DNA of 64,000 nt from Bactericera cockerelli (lineage: Eukaryota; Arthropoda; Insecta; Hemiptera; Triozidae): the NCBI GenBank assembly GCA_024516035.1, contig JAMCCL010000017.1, forward strand, positions 186,001 through 250,000, read 5' to 3'. The position numbers were made by a program, and so were the translations under genes. Below the pieces are notes generated by a model. That model did not search any database and was not told the DNA's origin. It worked only from the letters and a program-made list of their open reading frames with translations. Shown here one piece after another: positions 19,221-30,268 of this stretch (positions are counted from its first letter, which is position 1; every line of letters starts with the position of its first letter).

Positions 19221-19269
19221 TTATAATAATGCCGAGTCCAAATGTCCCTAGTACTACCTACCTAAAACC

Positions 19270-20325
19270 TCTAAAGTGTTTGAAACTATAAAAGAGCTGA
19301 ACAATCATAAGAAACAGTTTCAGTGGTATCTTACTGCAAATGAGCTTGGTGACAAAAGCCATGAGATCAAAGTAGCACACCTTAGGTGCTCACTTCCTGA
19401 ACCCTTAAATGATCTGGTGGATAAACTGACAGGAACATTAACAGTGGATGTAATACGAGTATATGATCACATTCAAGCTGAAATAATCCCCAAAGACAAT
19501 AAATGTTTTAATCAATACTGTTTTTTCAATCATGTTCAAAAAGAGGGACAGACATTCAATGAGTACTATTTTGAACTAGATCAGTTGGGAAGGATATGTG
19601 AACTAGGTGAAAAATATGAAGAAGTTTTGAAAGCAAGGCTAGTATGTGGGTTGTGGGATCAAAGTCTTAAAGAAAGCCTAATGAGGTCACCTGAGATGAC
19701 TTTAAAAGAAATGAGAAACTATTGCAGGGTTACTGAGGATGCCAAACAAATGGTGTCTATAGGAAATGAACAGAACCATTCAACAGCCGAGGTACATGTT
19801 CTTGAGTCCAATAAGAGATCAAGACAGACCAGGCAAGCCAAGGTAAATGTTCATGAATCCAATAAGAGAACGAGACAAACCTGGCAAGGTGCACATGGGC
19901 ATGCACAAACAAGAACCACGAAGAGTTCAGTGCAGACAGTGCAACCACAAGAGTTCAACTGTAGTAAGTGTGGAACCAACCACTTGCCTAGACAATGTCC
20001 CCACATTCAATAAACTTTGTTTGAATTGTTCTAAGCCAAACCATTTTGCAATCTCCTGCAGGTATCCAAGGTACACGTCCAATGGTCAACAGCAGACTCG
20101 AGTACATGGCCTCGAGCAGTGTGAGTTATCAAGTTCAAGGGCGTCAGCGGCAGATGAATGGACAGGAGACGTCAACACGCTCTCAGTGGATTCAATTCGG
20201 GCTTAGGTCCAACGCTTCAAGATAGGAGGAGTGGATGTTGAGTTCAAGCTTGACACAGGAGCGGACATCAACGTAATACCAGAATCTGTTGCTGAGAGAA
20301 TTCACCCTGATTCAACAATGTAGAA
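19270..20325 (+). pseudogene. Ty3/gypsy gag-protease fragment
   Basis: The frame 19276-20013 is a gypsy gag: FQWYLTANEL near the start, FNEYYFELDQLGRICELGEK in the middle, and the knuckle CSKCGTNHLPRQC at the C-terminus. A +1 shift then gives a second knuckle (CLNCSKPNHFAISC). After another break comes an aspartic-protease start, FKIGGVDVEFKLDTGADINV. The sequence ends abruptly near 20325 at a MITE-like repeat, so RT and integrase are absent. It would supply capsid and protease in an intact element. Confidence 0.8.
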
Positions 20326-20343
20326 GCATATCGTCGCTTAAGA

Positions 20344-20721
20344 AGAGGTACCTCGTAAGTCCGATTTTTGAACCTTTCAGGAGACAGTAAAAACTGATAA
20401 TAAAGTTGTGGGTAGGTTTGAAAAAAATAAAAAAAATCAGTTTAACCATAAACATATACCTGTTTTATCGATTGAAATTACTATTTATTTGATAAAACTT
20501 GTATTTTTAGGAGATATCGGACATACGAGGTACCTCCCAACTGATTCTTGTAAAATTTTCAGATAAATCTGATTATAAAAACTAATTATAAAGTTGTGGG
20601 TAGGTTTAAAAAAAGTAAAAAAATCAGTTTAACCATAAACATATACCTGTTTTATCGATTGAAATTACTATTTTTTTTGATAAAACTTGTATTTACAGGA
20701 GATATCGGACTTACGAGGTAT
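20344..20721. mobile_element. Tandem dimer of a ~190-bp inverted-repeat element (MITE-like)
   Basis: The left end reads TACCTCGTAAGTCCGAT and the right end ATCGGACTTACGAGGTA, a 17-bp perfect inverted pair. A middle junction ATCGGACATACGAGGTACCTC near 20516-20536 separates two near-identical halves, which share GTTGTGGGTAGGTTT and AAACATATACCTGTTTTATC. The right end abuts the third exon of the Myb/SANT gene. No coding sequence. Confidence 0.65.
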
Positions 20722-20738
20722 AATTATAAGTAACTTAC

Positions 20739-22386
20739 TTGCTGGTACTGTAGGATCAAGTCCATCTTCGTCTTCCTCCTCACTCAATGTTTGGGCGGGT
20801 CTTCTTCTTATTATGTCTGATGGGAGAGCAGTGGTAGAACTTGCATTAACTGCGCTGGTAGACTGTGATGGGAGAGCAGTGGAGGAGTGTGCAGTAAGCG
20901 GAGTCGTTGTTTCACCTACAGTAGGCAGAAATAGTCAAAAATTGAATTTCTATACATCTGTCCCATAAAAATTTATCGGAAGTAATATTTTTACTTTTAC
21001 AAAAAAGAACACAATACTTCCGATAAATTTCTAATATTAGAAATCGGAAGTATTGTGTTGTGAACCAATCATGAGGAAGTATTGTGTTCATAACTGGCAG
21101 TGTATTTTTTATTGCACAAGAGGACTAGAGGTGAAATTATTACTCTATCAATGAAATAAAGACTTTCTTGCCGAACTCTGTAGCTTCATCGAGAAGACGG
21201 CAGATTGGTATTCTATAGCAAACATAAATTTAGTAAGGCGAGATTGAGTAGTTTTGTTGTGATTGACATAAATTGATAAATATTATTATGTACTTTCTTA
21301 CCTATTAAGGTTGAGGAGGTCTTTTGAGACTGTTGAAAAAAGAAGTCACTGTCCTGGATTCCTTTCAGCTCAATGTCGATTGAGTTGAGAAGGGAATCAA
21401 TTTCAGGTTTGTCCTGAACAGGGCTATCGTATGATCCCCCCCCTGTTTTCAGACGACACAACTTCTCTTTTGAAAGGTCTTGCCTCTTCCTCTTCATATT
21501 TTCCCAGCCCTTCTGTAGGCTTTCAAGTTTTCTCTGAAAATAAATAAAAAAATACACTGATTTGATTTATCGCACTCTGAGTTTAAACCCCTTTATTTAA
21601 AAAAAAAGTCCATGATGTGATCAATGTGATCAAGTTTGGGAAATTGAATACAGAATTTGAAGAATATTGAACAAAAAATAGGGGGTTCCATTTATAAATT
21701 AAAAGTTGATGGCTGTTTCACTACTTTTGGGACACCCTTTAGAAATTACGATTACAATAATAAAAAAAAAAAAATGGTCAAATTTGCGATAGAACTTTAT
21801 GCAAAAAATCAAGTCTCTATTTTAAACCGTTAAAAACATAAAAATCCGTCCCGGGACATTTTGTTCACTCTGTATATGAATATACATATATGTTGTTTCT
21901 GTGTGTTTTATGTAAAAAGTTTGATGCTCATTGCACATTGTCTGATTTTTTCCCCAATTTCAATCTAATCTAATCTTCAAGTTTTCCACAAATTTCTAAA
22001 ATGTTGTCATCGGACAAATATGAGCATTTATCTACATAGCTATGTCGACAATTTTTTGTCGCCGCCGGAATTCAAACCCAGGTCTCCCGCGTGCAGGACT
22101 AGTGCAGTGATCATAAGAGATGTGTCTCTTGTTACATATTGAGAACATTATATTATTTTCATATCATGTAAATCCCATATAAATAAAAGTATGTAAATCT
22201 TACCTCCTGACAATCAGGGTGAGCATTGAACTCTCTCACCACGCTCTCCCACCCAACTTTCTTCCTGGCATTGGACACTGCATGAGTCTTCTTGTTTTCT
22301 AATACATGTTGATATTTGAGAACAAGATCTTGAAGAGTACATTTCTCACCTTCGGAAAATCTTTTACTTTGGTTTTTATTTGACAT
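20739..22386 (-). CDS. Spliced Myb/SANT-like DNA-binding protein (3 exons seen, 3' end missing)
   Basis: Exon 1 (22386-22204) encodes FSEGEKCTLQDLVLKYQHVL, NKKTHAVSNARKKVGWESVV and REFNAHPDCQE before a GTAAGA donor. Exon 2 (21533-21302) starts after TTTTCAG with KLESLQKGWENMKRKR. Together they form the three-helix Myb/SANT-like domain (Myb_DNA-bind_5 type). Exon 2 ends G|GTAAGA. Exon 3 (20915-20739) starts after CTGTAG, encodes a Ser/Thr- and acid-rich linker (RRRPAQTLSEEEDEDGLDP) and ends at GTAAGT. The phases agree, so this is a good model. No following exon is visible to the left, where a MITE dimer sits. Such proteins are often transposon-linked (PIF/Harbinger) or lineage-expanded; a nuclear DNA-binding role is inferred. 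Confidence 0.7.
22050..22140 (-). mobile_element. tRNA-derived SINE fragment in intron 1
   Basis: On the minus strand GGGTTTGAATTCCGGCGGCGAC resembles a decayed B box and flank, and 'ctgcactagtcctgcacgcgggag' the anticodon arm. It lies inside the first intron of the Myb/SANT gene. Confidence 0.35.
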
Positions 22387-22509
22387 TTCAGAATAAAAAT
22401 AAAATTGAAAATTATTTTAAAACAAAAAAAAAGAAAAGAAGCACAAAGTAAATATTTTGAACTACTTCAATGTCAACACTCGTATTACCTCTGCGCGCAT
22501 CCTGAGTCG

Positions 22510-22590
22510 GAGAGTTCATAAGTCACAATTTGTATACTTAATTGGCCAGGAAATTTTCAAAATCCCGACGGTTGTCCCTAAAGTAGTTTT
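22510..22590 (+). repeat. Dispersed repeat, copy also at 30113-30183
   Basis: The shared block includes TTGATTGGCCAGAAAATTTT variants and AATCCCGACGGTTGTCCC. The copy at 30113 ends in a hairpin; here only the first half is present before the gypsy fragment. Confidence 0.6.
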
Positions 22591-22595
22591 TTGGA

Positions 22596-23200
22596 CGTTC
22601 AAAAAAAAGCAAACTAGCTCATTCTTTTCAAGTTGGTGAAAATATTTTGTTGAGAGAAGGAAAAAGGTGGACGAGTGCTGAGGTTGAAAGTAAAACACAG
22701 TTTCTTGGGTCATACATAGTGAAAAGACAGGACGGTTCAAGAGTCAGGAGAAATACTAGTGTTTTGAAACCCACTAATATAATATTGTTCAAACTAATAT
22801 ATTGTTCAAAAGTCCCATAGATAATTATAATGATCTGTCAGAGAAAAGATTTAAAATGATCCACAAGTCTAGTCAAAATGTAAATGTTCAGTTTCAAAAT
22901 GTAAATGTACCTAATGTAATTACTAGTGTAGAGTTACCAAGTCATACTCAAACTGAGATTCAAGGTTTAAATGATTTGCTCAATTCCAGTAATACATTAG
23001 AATTTATATAGTAGTCAAGATCAAACAGTATTAAATAATGCTGTATTGGAATCAAGTATACATTCAGATAGCAGTAGTGATATTTATCATTCTGTTGAAA
23101 ATACACCATCAAAATATTCAGTAACTAATGATCATGATTGTGATAATGTAAGAACTGGGGTAGAGAGGTTAGAGTAAGTAAAGGTATTAGGTGGGTTTGT
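22596..23200 (+). pseudogene. Ty3/gypsy pol 3' end, inverted copy of 16690-17212
   Basis: Same integrase tail as at 16690-17395, in the opposite orientation: RRKRWTSAEVESKTQFLG-like residues and then the acidic tail (FKSPIDNYNDLSEKRFKM, HTQTEIQGLNDLLNSSNT). A small insertion/deletion at about 22999 breaks the frame. Confidence 0.75.
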
Positions 23201-23410
23201 AGTTTGATTATTGGAGGCTGTTGAAGCGTACGTTTTTTTCCTCAGAGCCCCGCGAGCTTCGAAGAAAGTTTTATTTTCAAGGGTCATTAATTTTTTAATT
23301 TCAGACTGTTTCTTATATTTCAGAGCATGGGTTATTTTTACCGTTTTCTACATAAGCCCTATGTTCTCCTTGACAGTGGACACATTTGGGTGGGGGAGGG
23401 GTTGTCTTGT
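23200..23410 (-). pseudogene. LINE ORF1 3' fragment, inverted copy of 16437-16690
   Basis: The minus strand repeats the sequence encoding KTFFEARGALRKKTYASTAS. The boundary with the gypsy tail is the same as in the other copy, so the two pieces were duplicated together. Confidence 0.7.
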
Positions 23411-23419
23411 TGGTAGCCG

Positions 23420-23638
23420 AGTAGTTTGTTGCACGCTTTGCTAGGGGGTCCTTAAGGAATGAGGTCTAAAGAGAAAAAAAAAAACGGAACAACGTTCTTT
23501 CTTACACCACGTCCAGATGCAGAGTGGCGTGTGTTTATTGTTTTTATTTTAGACACAGATTTTTACAAGGAGGTATTTGTTTTTAAGGCTACTAAGCTTA
23601 ACTCTAGGAAGTGAAGCACCAATTATACAACATCCTTC
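23420..23638 (-). repeat. LTR-like repeat, inverted copy of 17862-18079
   Basis: Ends match TGTTGTATAATTGG and GGCTACCAACA. Differences include a longer A run and the TTAACTC variant. Confidence 0.55.
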
Positions 23639-23639
23639 C

Positions 23640-24113
23640 TTTTAAGTTTTCCTTTCAGTGGAAGCTATCACCATTCGCCTGGGATTAAGATTTAATAATA
23701 TTAAACAATATGCAGCTTACATTAATTAGCATTTTGCAAGTTAACAGTTTTCTAAATACACATTATTTGCCTCCTCAAACTTGGTATGGTACAGTATACA
23801 TATAAACAAATAATACTCAAACTAGTAATAGTATTGTACATAAAAACATAAAGAAACAATAATAAAATAGTTTTAAAAATTAAAGCCAAAAATATATATA
23901 GGTACTACGTATGTAACAATTAAATAAAAATTTAAAAATCTTCGTTACTCACATTTACTTTTCTTTGTTAGGTATGTGATACGGTAAATAAATTATTATC
24001 AAATTTTCAGCTTATAGTAACATAACTTTTGTTCTCTGCATTCTAATTGTCAGTTACATGAAACACTATTAACACATAGAACATTTAGTTTATCTATTGA
24101 CACATATAACATA
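23640..24113. other. No recognised gene
   Basis: AT-rich sequence without an open frame of note or a recognisable repeat end. Confidence 0.5.
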
Positions 24114-24145
24114 CTAGCGGGCTGCACCCGCTTCGCCAAGCCATC

Positions 24146-24566
24146 ACACACACACACACACACACACACACCACCCATACATCACACACCACACCCACAC
24201 ACCACACACACCTCACACACACAAACCACACACACACACATCCACACACACACACAAACACATCCACACATACACACACACATCCACATCCACACGCACA
24301 CCCATACACAGACACCCACCCAAACACACCCACACACACAACACACCCACACACACACACATACACACACCCATTCACACACACACATCCACACACACAC
24401 CCACACACATTACACACACCACACACATACACACAAACCACACACACACACCACCCACAAACCACACACATCCACACACACACACACCCATCCACACACA
24501 CATCCACACACACACATCCACACACACATCCACATACACACACATCACCACATACACACACATCAC

Positions 24567-24603
<37 letters not shown>
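24146..24603. repeat. (CA)n microsatellite, about 455 bp, imperfect
   Basis: CACACA runs interrupted by CATCCA, CACCCA and AACCA units. Long Cys/Val frames on the minus strand are artefacts. Confidence 0.95.
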
Positions 24604-24605
<2 letters not shown>

Positions 24606-24654
24606 ATCGCTGTAAATTTCAAAATCCCGAGCCAAATCTATCATAGCGGATATT

Positions 24655-25165
24655 GATAATGTAGCAAACTGGCCTATATTTCGAGAACGCTTTGTCAGAA
24701 TATGGCAACAAAGGGCTCAAATAAAAGCATGTGATGTTCTGAGACAGTTTTACAATATAAAAAATATAGGTCCGCGCGATAAATTTTAAGTTCCGCGCTG
24801 GAATCTGTTAAAAAACGTGAAAAGTCTGAATAAAAGGTAGAAATTTCGAACATTCTGTATTATATCTCAAGAACGGTACGTCAGAATGTGGCCTCAAATG
24901 TATCAATTGAAAGCTTGTTTTGTCTAATGTGTTATTAAATAATAAAAAATATAGGTCCTTGCGATAAATTTTAAGTTCCATGCTGGAATCTTTTAAAAAC
25001 GTGAAAAGTCTGAAAAAAAGGTCAAAATTTCGAACATTCTGGCTTATATCTCCAGAACGGTACGTCAGAATGTGGCCTAAAATGAATTAAATGAAAGCTA
25101 ATTTTGTCTAATGTGTTATTAAATAATAAAAAATATAGGTCCTCGCGATAGATTTCAAGTTCCAG
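24655..25165. repeat. Tandem repeat, ~180 bp x about 3, in Helitron
   Basis: Each unit contains GTCAGAATGTGGCCT-like sequence, AATAAAAAATATAGGTCC and TTTTAAGTTCC, then GTGAAAAGTCTGAA. The first copy is the most diverged. Confidence 0.75.
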
Positions 25166-25439
25166 GGCAAAGACTGTCTTAAAATCGGACCCTTCCTCAA
25201 GGAAATACTTGAGGAAGGTCATAACTCAAGGACGGTTTGGAATTTCGGATTTTTGATAGTTTTCCTGATATCGTACGGCCATTTTACTTGGGGTCATCTC
25301 TCATCAATTTTTCGCTATCTCTTACTGTTTCGCCTAAACAATTCCTGCACACAAAGATACAAAGTCCGTCCATATTTCTCATTTATATATAGAGATGACT
25401 CTACATCTACATCTGGCTTATTTATTTCTTATTACATTA

Positions 25440-27090
25440 GAGGTGTAGTTCTTTAACTAGCACTTAATTTATTTAATTAATCTAACTCAAATCCTTTAAA
25501 CTTTGCTGGTTTTTTAACTTCCCTTTTGGGTCTATTCTCTTTCTTTGCAGAAGGAGTTTTGCAATAAGTGTGGTCCACTACATGGGACCCTTTCAATGGG
25601 GTTGCAAACTCTTCTTCTTCTTCACTTGATATGCCTAACCTATGTGTGGGGTTCTGAACAATGGTTTTATCAATTATTGATGTGGATGCAAGTTCACTTT
25701 CCTCTCTTTCAGGGGAATTATTTAACACACTCTGCATTTTTGATGGCTGAGCAAGTTGAGGATTATTTTTATTATCTAGTCTCGATTCCCACAAGTCATC
25801 AAAATTGTCTCCAGAGGACACACCCACAGCTCCAGGAATCATACAATGTCCCTGCTTGCCGGTTTTTTAACTCTATGGACGTGTGTTTCAATACTCTAGT
25901 ATTCCTCCGCAAGATTTGTCCATTTTCAGTTTGAACATTGTATGACCTAGAATACTGTATTGTATGACCTAGGGTTCTTTTACTTTGTTCTGTTTTACTT
26001 TGATTTTCTCTTTTGCCTGTTCTATGAGTTGTTTGAAGTTTTCAACAGGACTTAATTTTTTGGGATTAATTAAGACTTTAGTTTTAATGAGTCTTCCCAT
26101 TAGTAATTCAATGGGGGAGACACCAATAGAAGCAATAGGTGTAGCACGATATTCCATGAGTAGGTCTTGAAAATCTAACTTAAAGCTGTCAGCTTTTCCA
26201 AGTAGATCTTTACAGATACCTACAGCTCTCTCACTTTGCCCATTAGAAGTGGGGTAGTGTGGACTGCTTGTCCGCCACTGTATGTTATAACTAGTTGCAA
26301 AACATTTAATTTCATATGAATTGAATGGTGAATTATCACTTACTATGATATCAGGTATACCAAAAGTAGCAAAAAGAGTTTTAAGTTTTATAATTACTTC
26401 ATGGCAGGATTTACTTTTAATCTTGAGGCACTCAATCCATTTGCTAAAGCTATCTACAATTACCAGGTAATCAATATTTTTATAATTCATGATATCTAAA
26501 CAAATTCTTTGGAATGGCCGATCAGGTATCTCATAGGGTAATAATGGCTCTTTAATTTTAGACGGTCTGTTTTCTTGACACGTCAAACAATTTTTTATAT
26601 AGGCTTCTATATCATTGTTTATGTTCACCCAGTAATATGTTTGTTGTGCTCTCAGTATTGTTTTAGAAATACCCAAATGACCAGAGTGCAACATGAACAA
26701 TGCTAGCTGTTTTAGCTTACTAGGAATCACAATTCTGTCCTGATAATAGATTATGCCATCATTACAAATGAGTTCTTCTCTGAGTTTGAAAAAATGCCTG
26801 ATCAATTCATTATTTTCTAGATAACATTTACTCTGAGGCCAACCTTCAACTAAGTATTTCATAACTTTGGCTAGACTTAGATTGTCTTCAGTCTCTTTCT
26901 TTATTAACTCATAGTTTAGAAGGTTGTCCACTTTGTAAATGTTATGTACAAAGTCAGTTATTTCTATTTCATTATCATAAGACTCTTCAGGAAAATTTCG
27001 AGACAAATGATCTGCTATCAGCATGTCCTTACCAGGTAAGTATTTCACATCTAAGTCATATTTTAGAAGACTAAGGCCCGTATTTTTGAA
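25440..27090 (-). pseudogene. Ty3/gypsy pol: RNase H tail and integrase
   Basis: Right to left: YDLDVKYLPGKDMLIADHLS (end of RNase H), the HHCC zinc-binding domain (HSGHLGISKTIL...CLTCQENRPS), then the integrase core. The core has Asp in RICLDIMNYKNIDYL, Asp in IIVSDNSPFNSY (Asn-Ser in place of the usual Asn-Gly) and Glu in TSNGQSERAVG. The C-terminal SPIELLMGRLIKTKVL follows. A frameshift near 25970 separates the tail (25842-25477) with its acidic and basic segments. The region above about 27090 is unrelated, so RT is lost. A Helitron lies just downstream. Confidence 0.85.
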
Positions 27091-27286
27091 CGACCCTAAA
27101 ACAAATTTAGTGTGAGTGGTCCGGATACGCATGCGCAGTGAATCATATCAGCCACAGAGACAGAATTTATTTTGAACTTAAGTCTTGAACGCTTCTCACA
27201 AATCTTGAGCGCTGCTCAGCGCATGAGCAGAAAGCAGTCGATCAAAACATTTTCCCATTTCAGCCAGAAAGATGTATATATAAATA

Positions 27287-28170
27287 CAGGGTGAGCATAA
27301 AGTCTCACCCCACCCCCCGTATCTCGAGAATGGCTGAAAATACAAGAAAACGCAAAAACCCGTATTCCTTAATTTTTAGGGGGATTGATTTTCAGCCAAA
27401 AAAATATTGCCTGCACGGCCCCAGTCAGCCTGGGCATGGACCAATTTTAAAATCTTAAATAGAATGGTATGTCTTGTGGCATATTGTTTTAAAGGTCTCA
27501 TAGAAAGAAAATCATTACAATAAATTTCAGTGAGCTACAACTTACCGTTCTCGAGATACAGGGTCGGACGTCCTGCGTAATATCCATATATTTTGACCTA
27601 TAACTCGTTGACCGTAAATTCCAGAAAAATTAAATTTGTTGATAATAACTCCTTATGACAAGCACTTTCTAAAAAATTAAAACTGGATTTGTTTTTTCGT
27701 TAAATTTTTTCGGACTTTTCGTCCGGGTGGCTGACGAAACCGACCAGAAACTAATATCAACAGAGTATGTCGAGTTATAATTTTTTCGAAAGTGCTTGTC
27801 ATAAGGAAATATTATCAACAAATTTCATTTTTCTATAATTTACGGTTAACGAGTAATAGGTCAAAATATATGGATATTACACAGGGCGTCCGACCCTGTA
27901 TCTCAAGAACGGTAAGTTGTAGCTCACTGAAATTTGTTGTAATGAACTTCTCTCTATGAGACCTTGAAAACAATATGCCATAAGACATACCATTCTATTT
28001 AAGATTATAAAATTGGTCCATGCCCAGCCTGACTGGGGCCGTGTAGGCAATTTTTTTTTTGGCTGAAAATCAATCCTCCTAAAAATTAAGGAATACGGGT
28101 TTTTGCGTTTTCATGTATTTTTAGCCATTCTCGAGATACGGGGGGTGGGGTGAGACTTTATGCTCACCCT
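27287..28170. mobile_element. Fold-back/MITE element (CAGGGTG family), ~430-bp arms
   Basis: The ends are CAGGGTGAGCATAAAGTCTC and its exact inverse, flanked by TA on both sides (27285-27286, 28171-28172). The two halves are inverse to each other along almost their whole length, meeting near 27730. TA flanks suggest a Tc1/mariner-type origin. No open frame. Confidence 0.85.
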
Positions 28171-28172
28171 GT

Positions 28173-28930
28173 ATACATAAACAGCACGTTTCTTTGCATT
28201 TCCAATCAGCTGACCCTAAAAATGAATGAAATTTGTTGAAATTCTGAAGTGTCGGAAATCGGCACTTTACAACTGCCGGTGATTTCTCATCGGTATTTTT
28301 GAAATTCGTGAAGACACATTATACTATTTTTTGGAAGTGATTTTACTTCCTTATATTATTGTATTTCATTTATTTAACAAATATATATCCTTTTCAACAA
28401 ATTTCATAATTATACTGGCAATATTCGAGAATCAAACAAAACGCTAATTTTGCACCGCCAAGAAAGAAAGAAAACCTTTTTTATATACCTACGTATCCAT
28501 GTATTTACTTTGGAAAGACGAACATCTTTCAAGAGATATCCTTAATTTTGAATGGCCTAATAGAACCTGAAGGACAAGCAAGACATCTGATGAAGAAAAA
28601 AGTTTGCTAACAAGTAGTTTGGACAAACTAATTTACAATAGACATGTTGTATAATTATATTGAAAGTTAAATATTTGTCATTATTAATAATATTCTAAAT
28701 ATTAAGAAAAATATTATAATATATGTATCTTTTAATCAAGTATCTGCAAAAAAATATTTTTACTGTACCCTCCTCATTTTAGAACAAAGGTAGCATTTAC
28801 CTATCTCGTTTCTTTCATATTACGACGGGGGTTTTACCCTCCGATCGTAGGAAACATACAAACTTTCTACCCACATTAACTTCAGCCAGCCTGGGTTGGG
28901 CCGAAATGCCAGCATCACGAAGTCTTCACC
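28173..28930. other. No recognised gene
   Basis: AT-rich, no clear repeat ends. Confidence 0.5.
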
Positions 28931-28979
28931 CGGACGTTGTTGATTAACTTTGGTAGTCCCACGAGAACAGGTGCATTCA

Positions 28980-29270
28980 CCGCGCAATCAACGCTGGCTC
29001 TATCTGGTTTATTTGTGATGTTATATCACAACGTATGTCAGGTGATTGACGAAATTTCAAGTAACATATATTATTCATTTTTTATTCTCGTATTTCACAA
29101 GTGTTCGTCTCTACCAATACTCATTTTTCCTCTCAAGATATTAGTGAACCACGTAACATCCAAAATACAGATATAAAAAAGTCTAATTCCTCCGGAATTC
29201 GAACTCAGCTCATTTCAATGTATGTCTGGTGCGCTAGACCACTCAGACACTGTGACTCCTGACACCGTCG
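28980..29270 (-). mobile_element. tRNA-derived SINE (same family as 47500-47735)
   Basis: The tRNA-like head on the minus strand (about 29265-29185) has GTCTGAGTGGTCTAGC and GAGTTCGAATTCC. Downstream the body shares ACTCATTTTTCCTC and ACATCCAA/TACAG segments with the copy at 47500-47735. Confidence 0.6.
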
Positions 29271-29489
29271 AGCATAAAAAGTATTTGAAGGGCTCGGGAA
29301 ATCATAAATAATGAGTACATTTTTTAGATACCTGTGTAGAAAATATGTAGAATGCAAAACATTGAAAAGAGAACATTGGATATGTGATAAAACAATGAAT
29401 TGACATTTTTTTTTTTTTATTAATAAATTAATTCAATTATTGAACAATAGATAGCACAGTCTGAGTTGCACCGGGAATAGCTAGCATCA

Positions 29490-29585
29490 AGATTGTCCAA
29501 AATTTAGATAGTCACCCATCCAAGGCCTAAATTCGCTGGTCGTTGCTTGACATCATTGACAGTACGAAAACTGGTGAACTCAACG
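29490..29585 (-). mobile_element. 5S rRNA-like (SINE3-type) head
   Basis: On the minus strand GTCAAGCAACG followed, at 5S-like spacing, by TTGGATGGGTGAC resembles the 3' half of a 5S rRNA gene (internal promoter region). GAATTCACCAG-like sequence stands where 5S has the C-box region. It is too diverged to be a functional 5S gene. A SINE3-type element or 5S pseudogene are both possible. Confidence 0.5.
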
Positions 29586-29589
29586 TGTC

Positions 29590-30100
29590 ATCGACACTCC
29601 TATCGACTCACAACGTGCCTGTGAGATATAAATTGTAGGTACTTCTTTCGCTGAGAAGGCTGAGATGGGAATAGTAATAATTATTTTCAATTTGGCTTCC
29701 ATCTCGGAAAAAAACTTGTTTAAACTATTCAAAAGGATAAAGAAATTTAAAACTATTAAACAACAAGAATCACCAGACAAAAATTATTTTTGAAAAGATT
29801 AGAAAATGTAAACAATAACACAAATGATTTTCACACAGAGGTGATAATACCCTCTGTGTGAAATGGGCCATATTCAAAGAAAAATAGTAATTGCTCGTGA
29901 GCAAAGAAAAAGTTTGCAAGCTTTATTTTTAGCTTTGTGATGTACATATATCTTTTACTTCCATAGATACAAAAGCTTTTGATATTTGATAAAAGAAAAA
30001 ACTCTTTATTGCACTCAAAACTCTTTTATTATAGATCGAAGCAACTCCTTTGGATTTCTTTTAAATAGGGCCCAATATTGCGTCTGTGCGGAAACTGAAT
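29590..30100. other. No recognised gene; one small hairpin
   Basis: A 12-bp stem (TTCACACAGAGG and its inverse) lies near 29830-29862. Otherwise AT-rich unannotated sequence. Confidence 0.4.
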
Positions 30101-30112
30101 CGAGAGAAACTG

Positions 30113-30260
30113 AGTCACAATTTGTGTACTTGATTGGCCAGAAAATTTTCAAAATCCCGACGGTTGTCCCTAAAGTAGTTTTAGGGACAACACGATTTTT
30201 CACAACACGATTCGTCTCAAGAAAAACAAAACACGATTCGTCTCAAATACGCAAAAATCG
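30113..30260 (+). repeat. Dispersed repeat ending in hairpin plus CACGATTCGTCTCA copies
   Basis: Homologous to 22510-22590, then a perfect 12-bp hairpin (GTTGTCCCTAAA, loop of 5, inverse; 30163-30191), then two CACGATTCGTCTCA motifs as at 17385-17500. Confidence 0.6.
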
Positions 30261-30268
30261 AAAATATA

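Larger units (their letters stand above)
18207..19225 (-). mobile_element. 5'-truncated LINE 3' end with minisatellite UTR and TTCTA tail
   Basis: It contains an ORF2 C-terminal frame, then a 3' UTR with a 45-49 bp tandem repeat. The end on the minus strand is short TTCTA units near 18215-18235. Tandem short tails are usual for CR1/I-group LINEs. Confidence 0.7.
24114..25395 (-). mobile_element. Non-autonomous Helitron with internal (CA)n
   Basis: On the minus strand it starts TCTCTATATATAAAT at 25395 after an A and ends with the hairpin GCGGG-TGCAG-CCCGC followed by TAG (CTAG-T) at 24114. That matches the Helitron rules: TC start, CTRR end, insertion between A and T, no target duplication. 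It carries no helicase. The interior holds a CA microsatellite and a tandem repeat. Confidence 0.85.

Noticed and set aside
24094..24644. Cys/Val-rich minus-strand frames
   Set aside because: Direct translation of a CA microsatellite.
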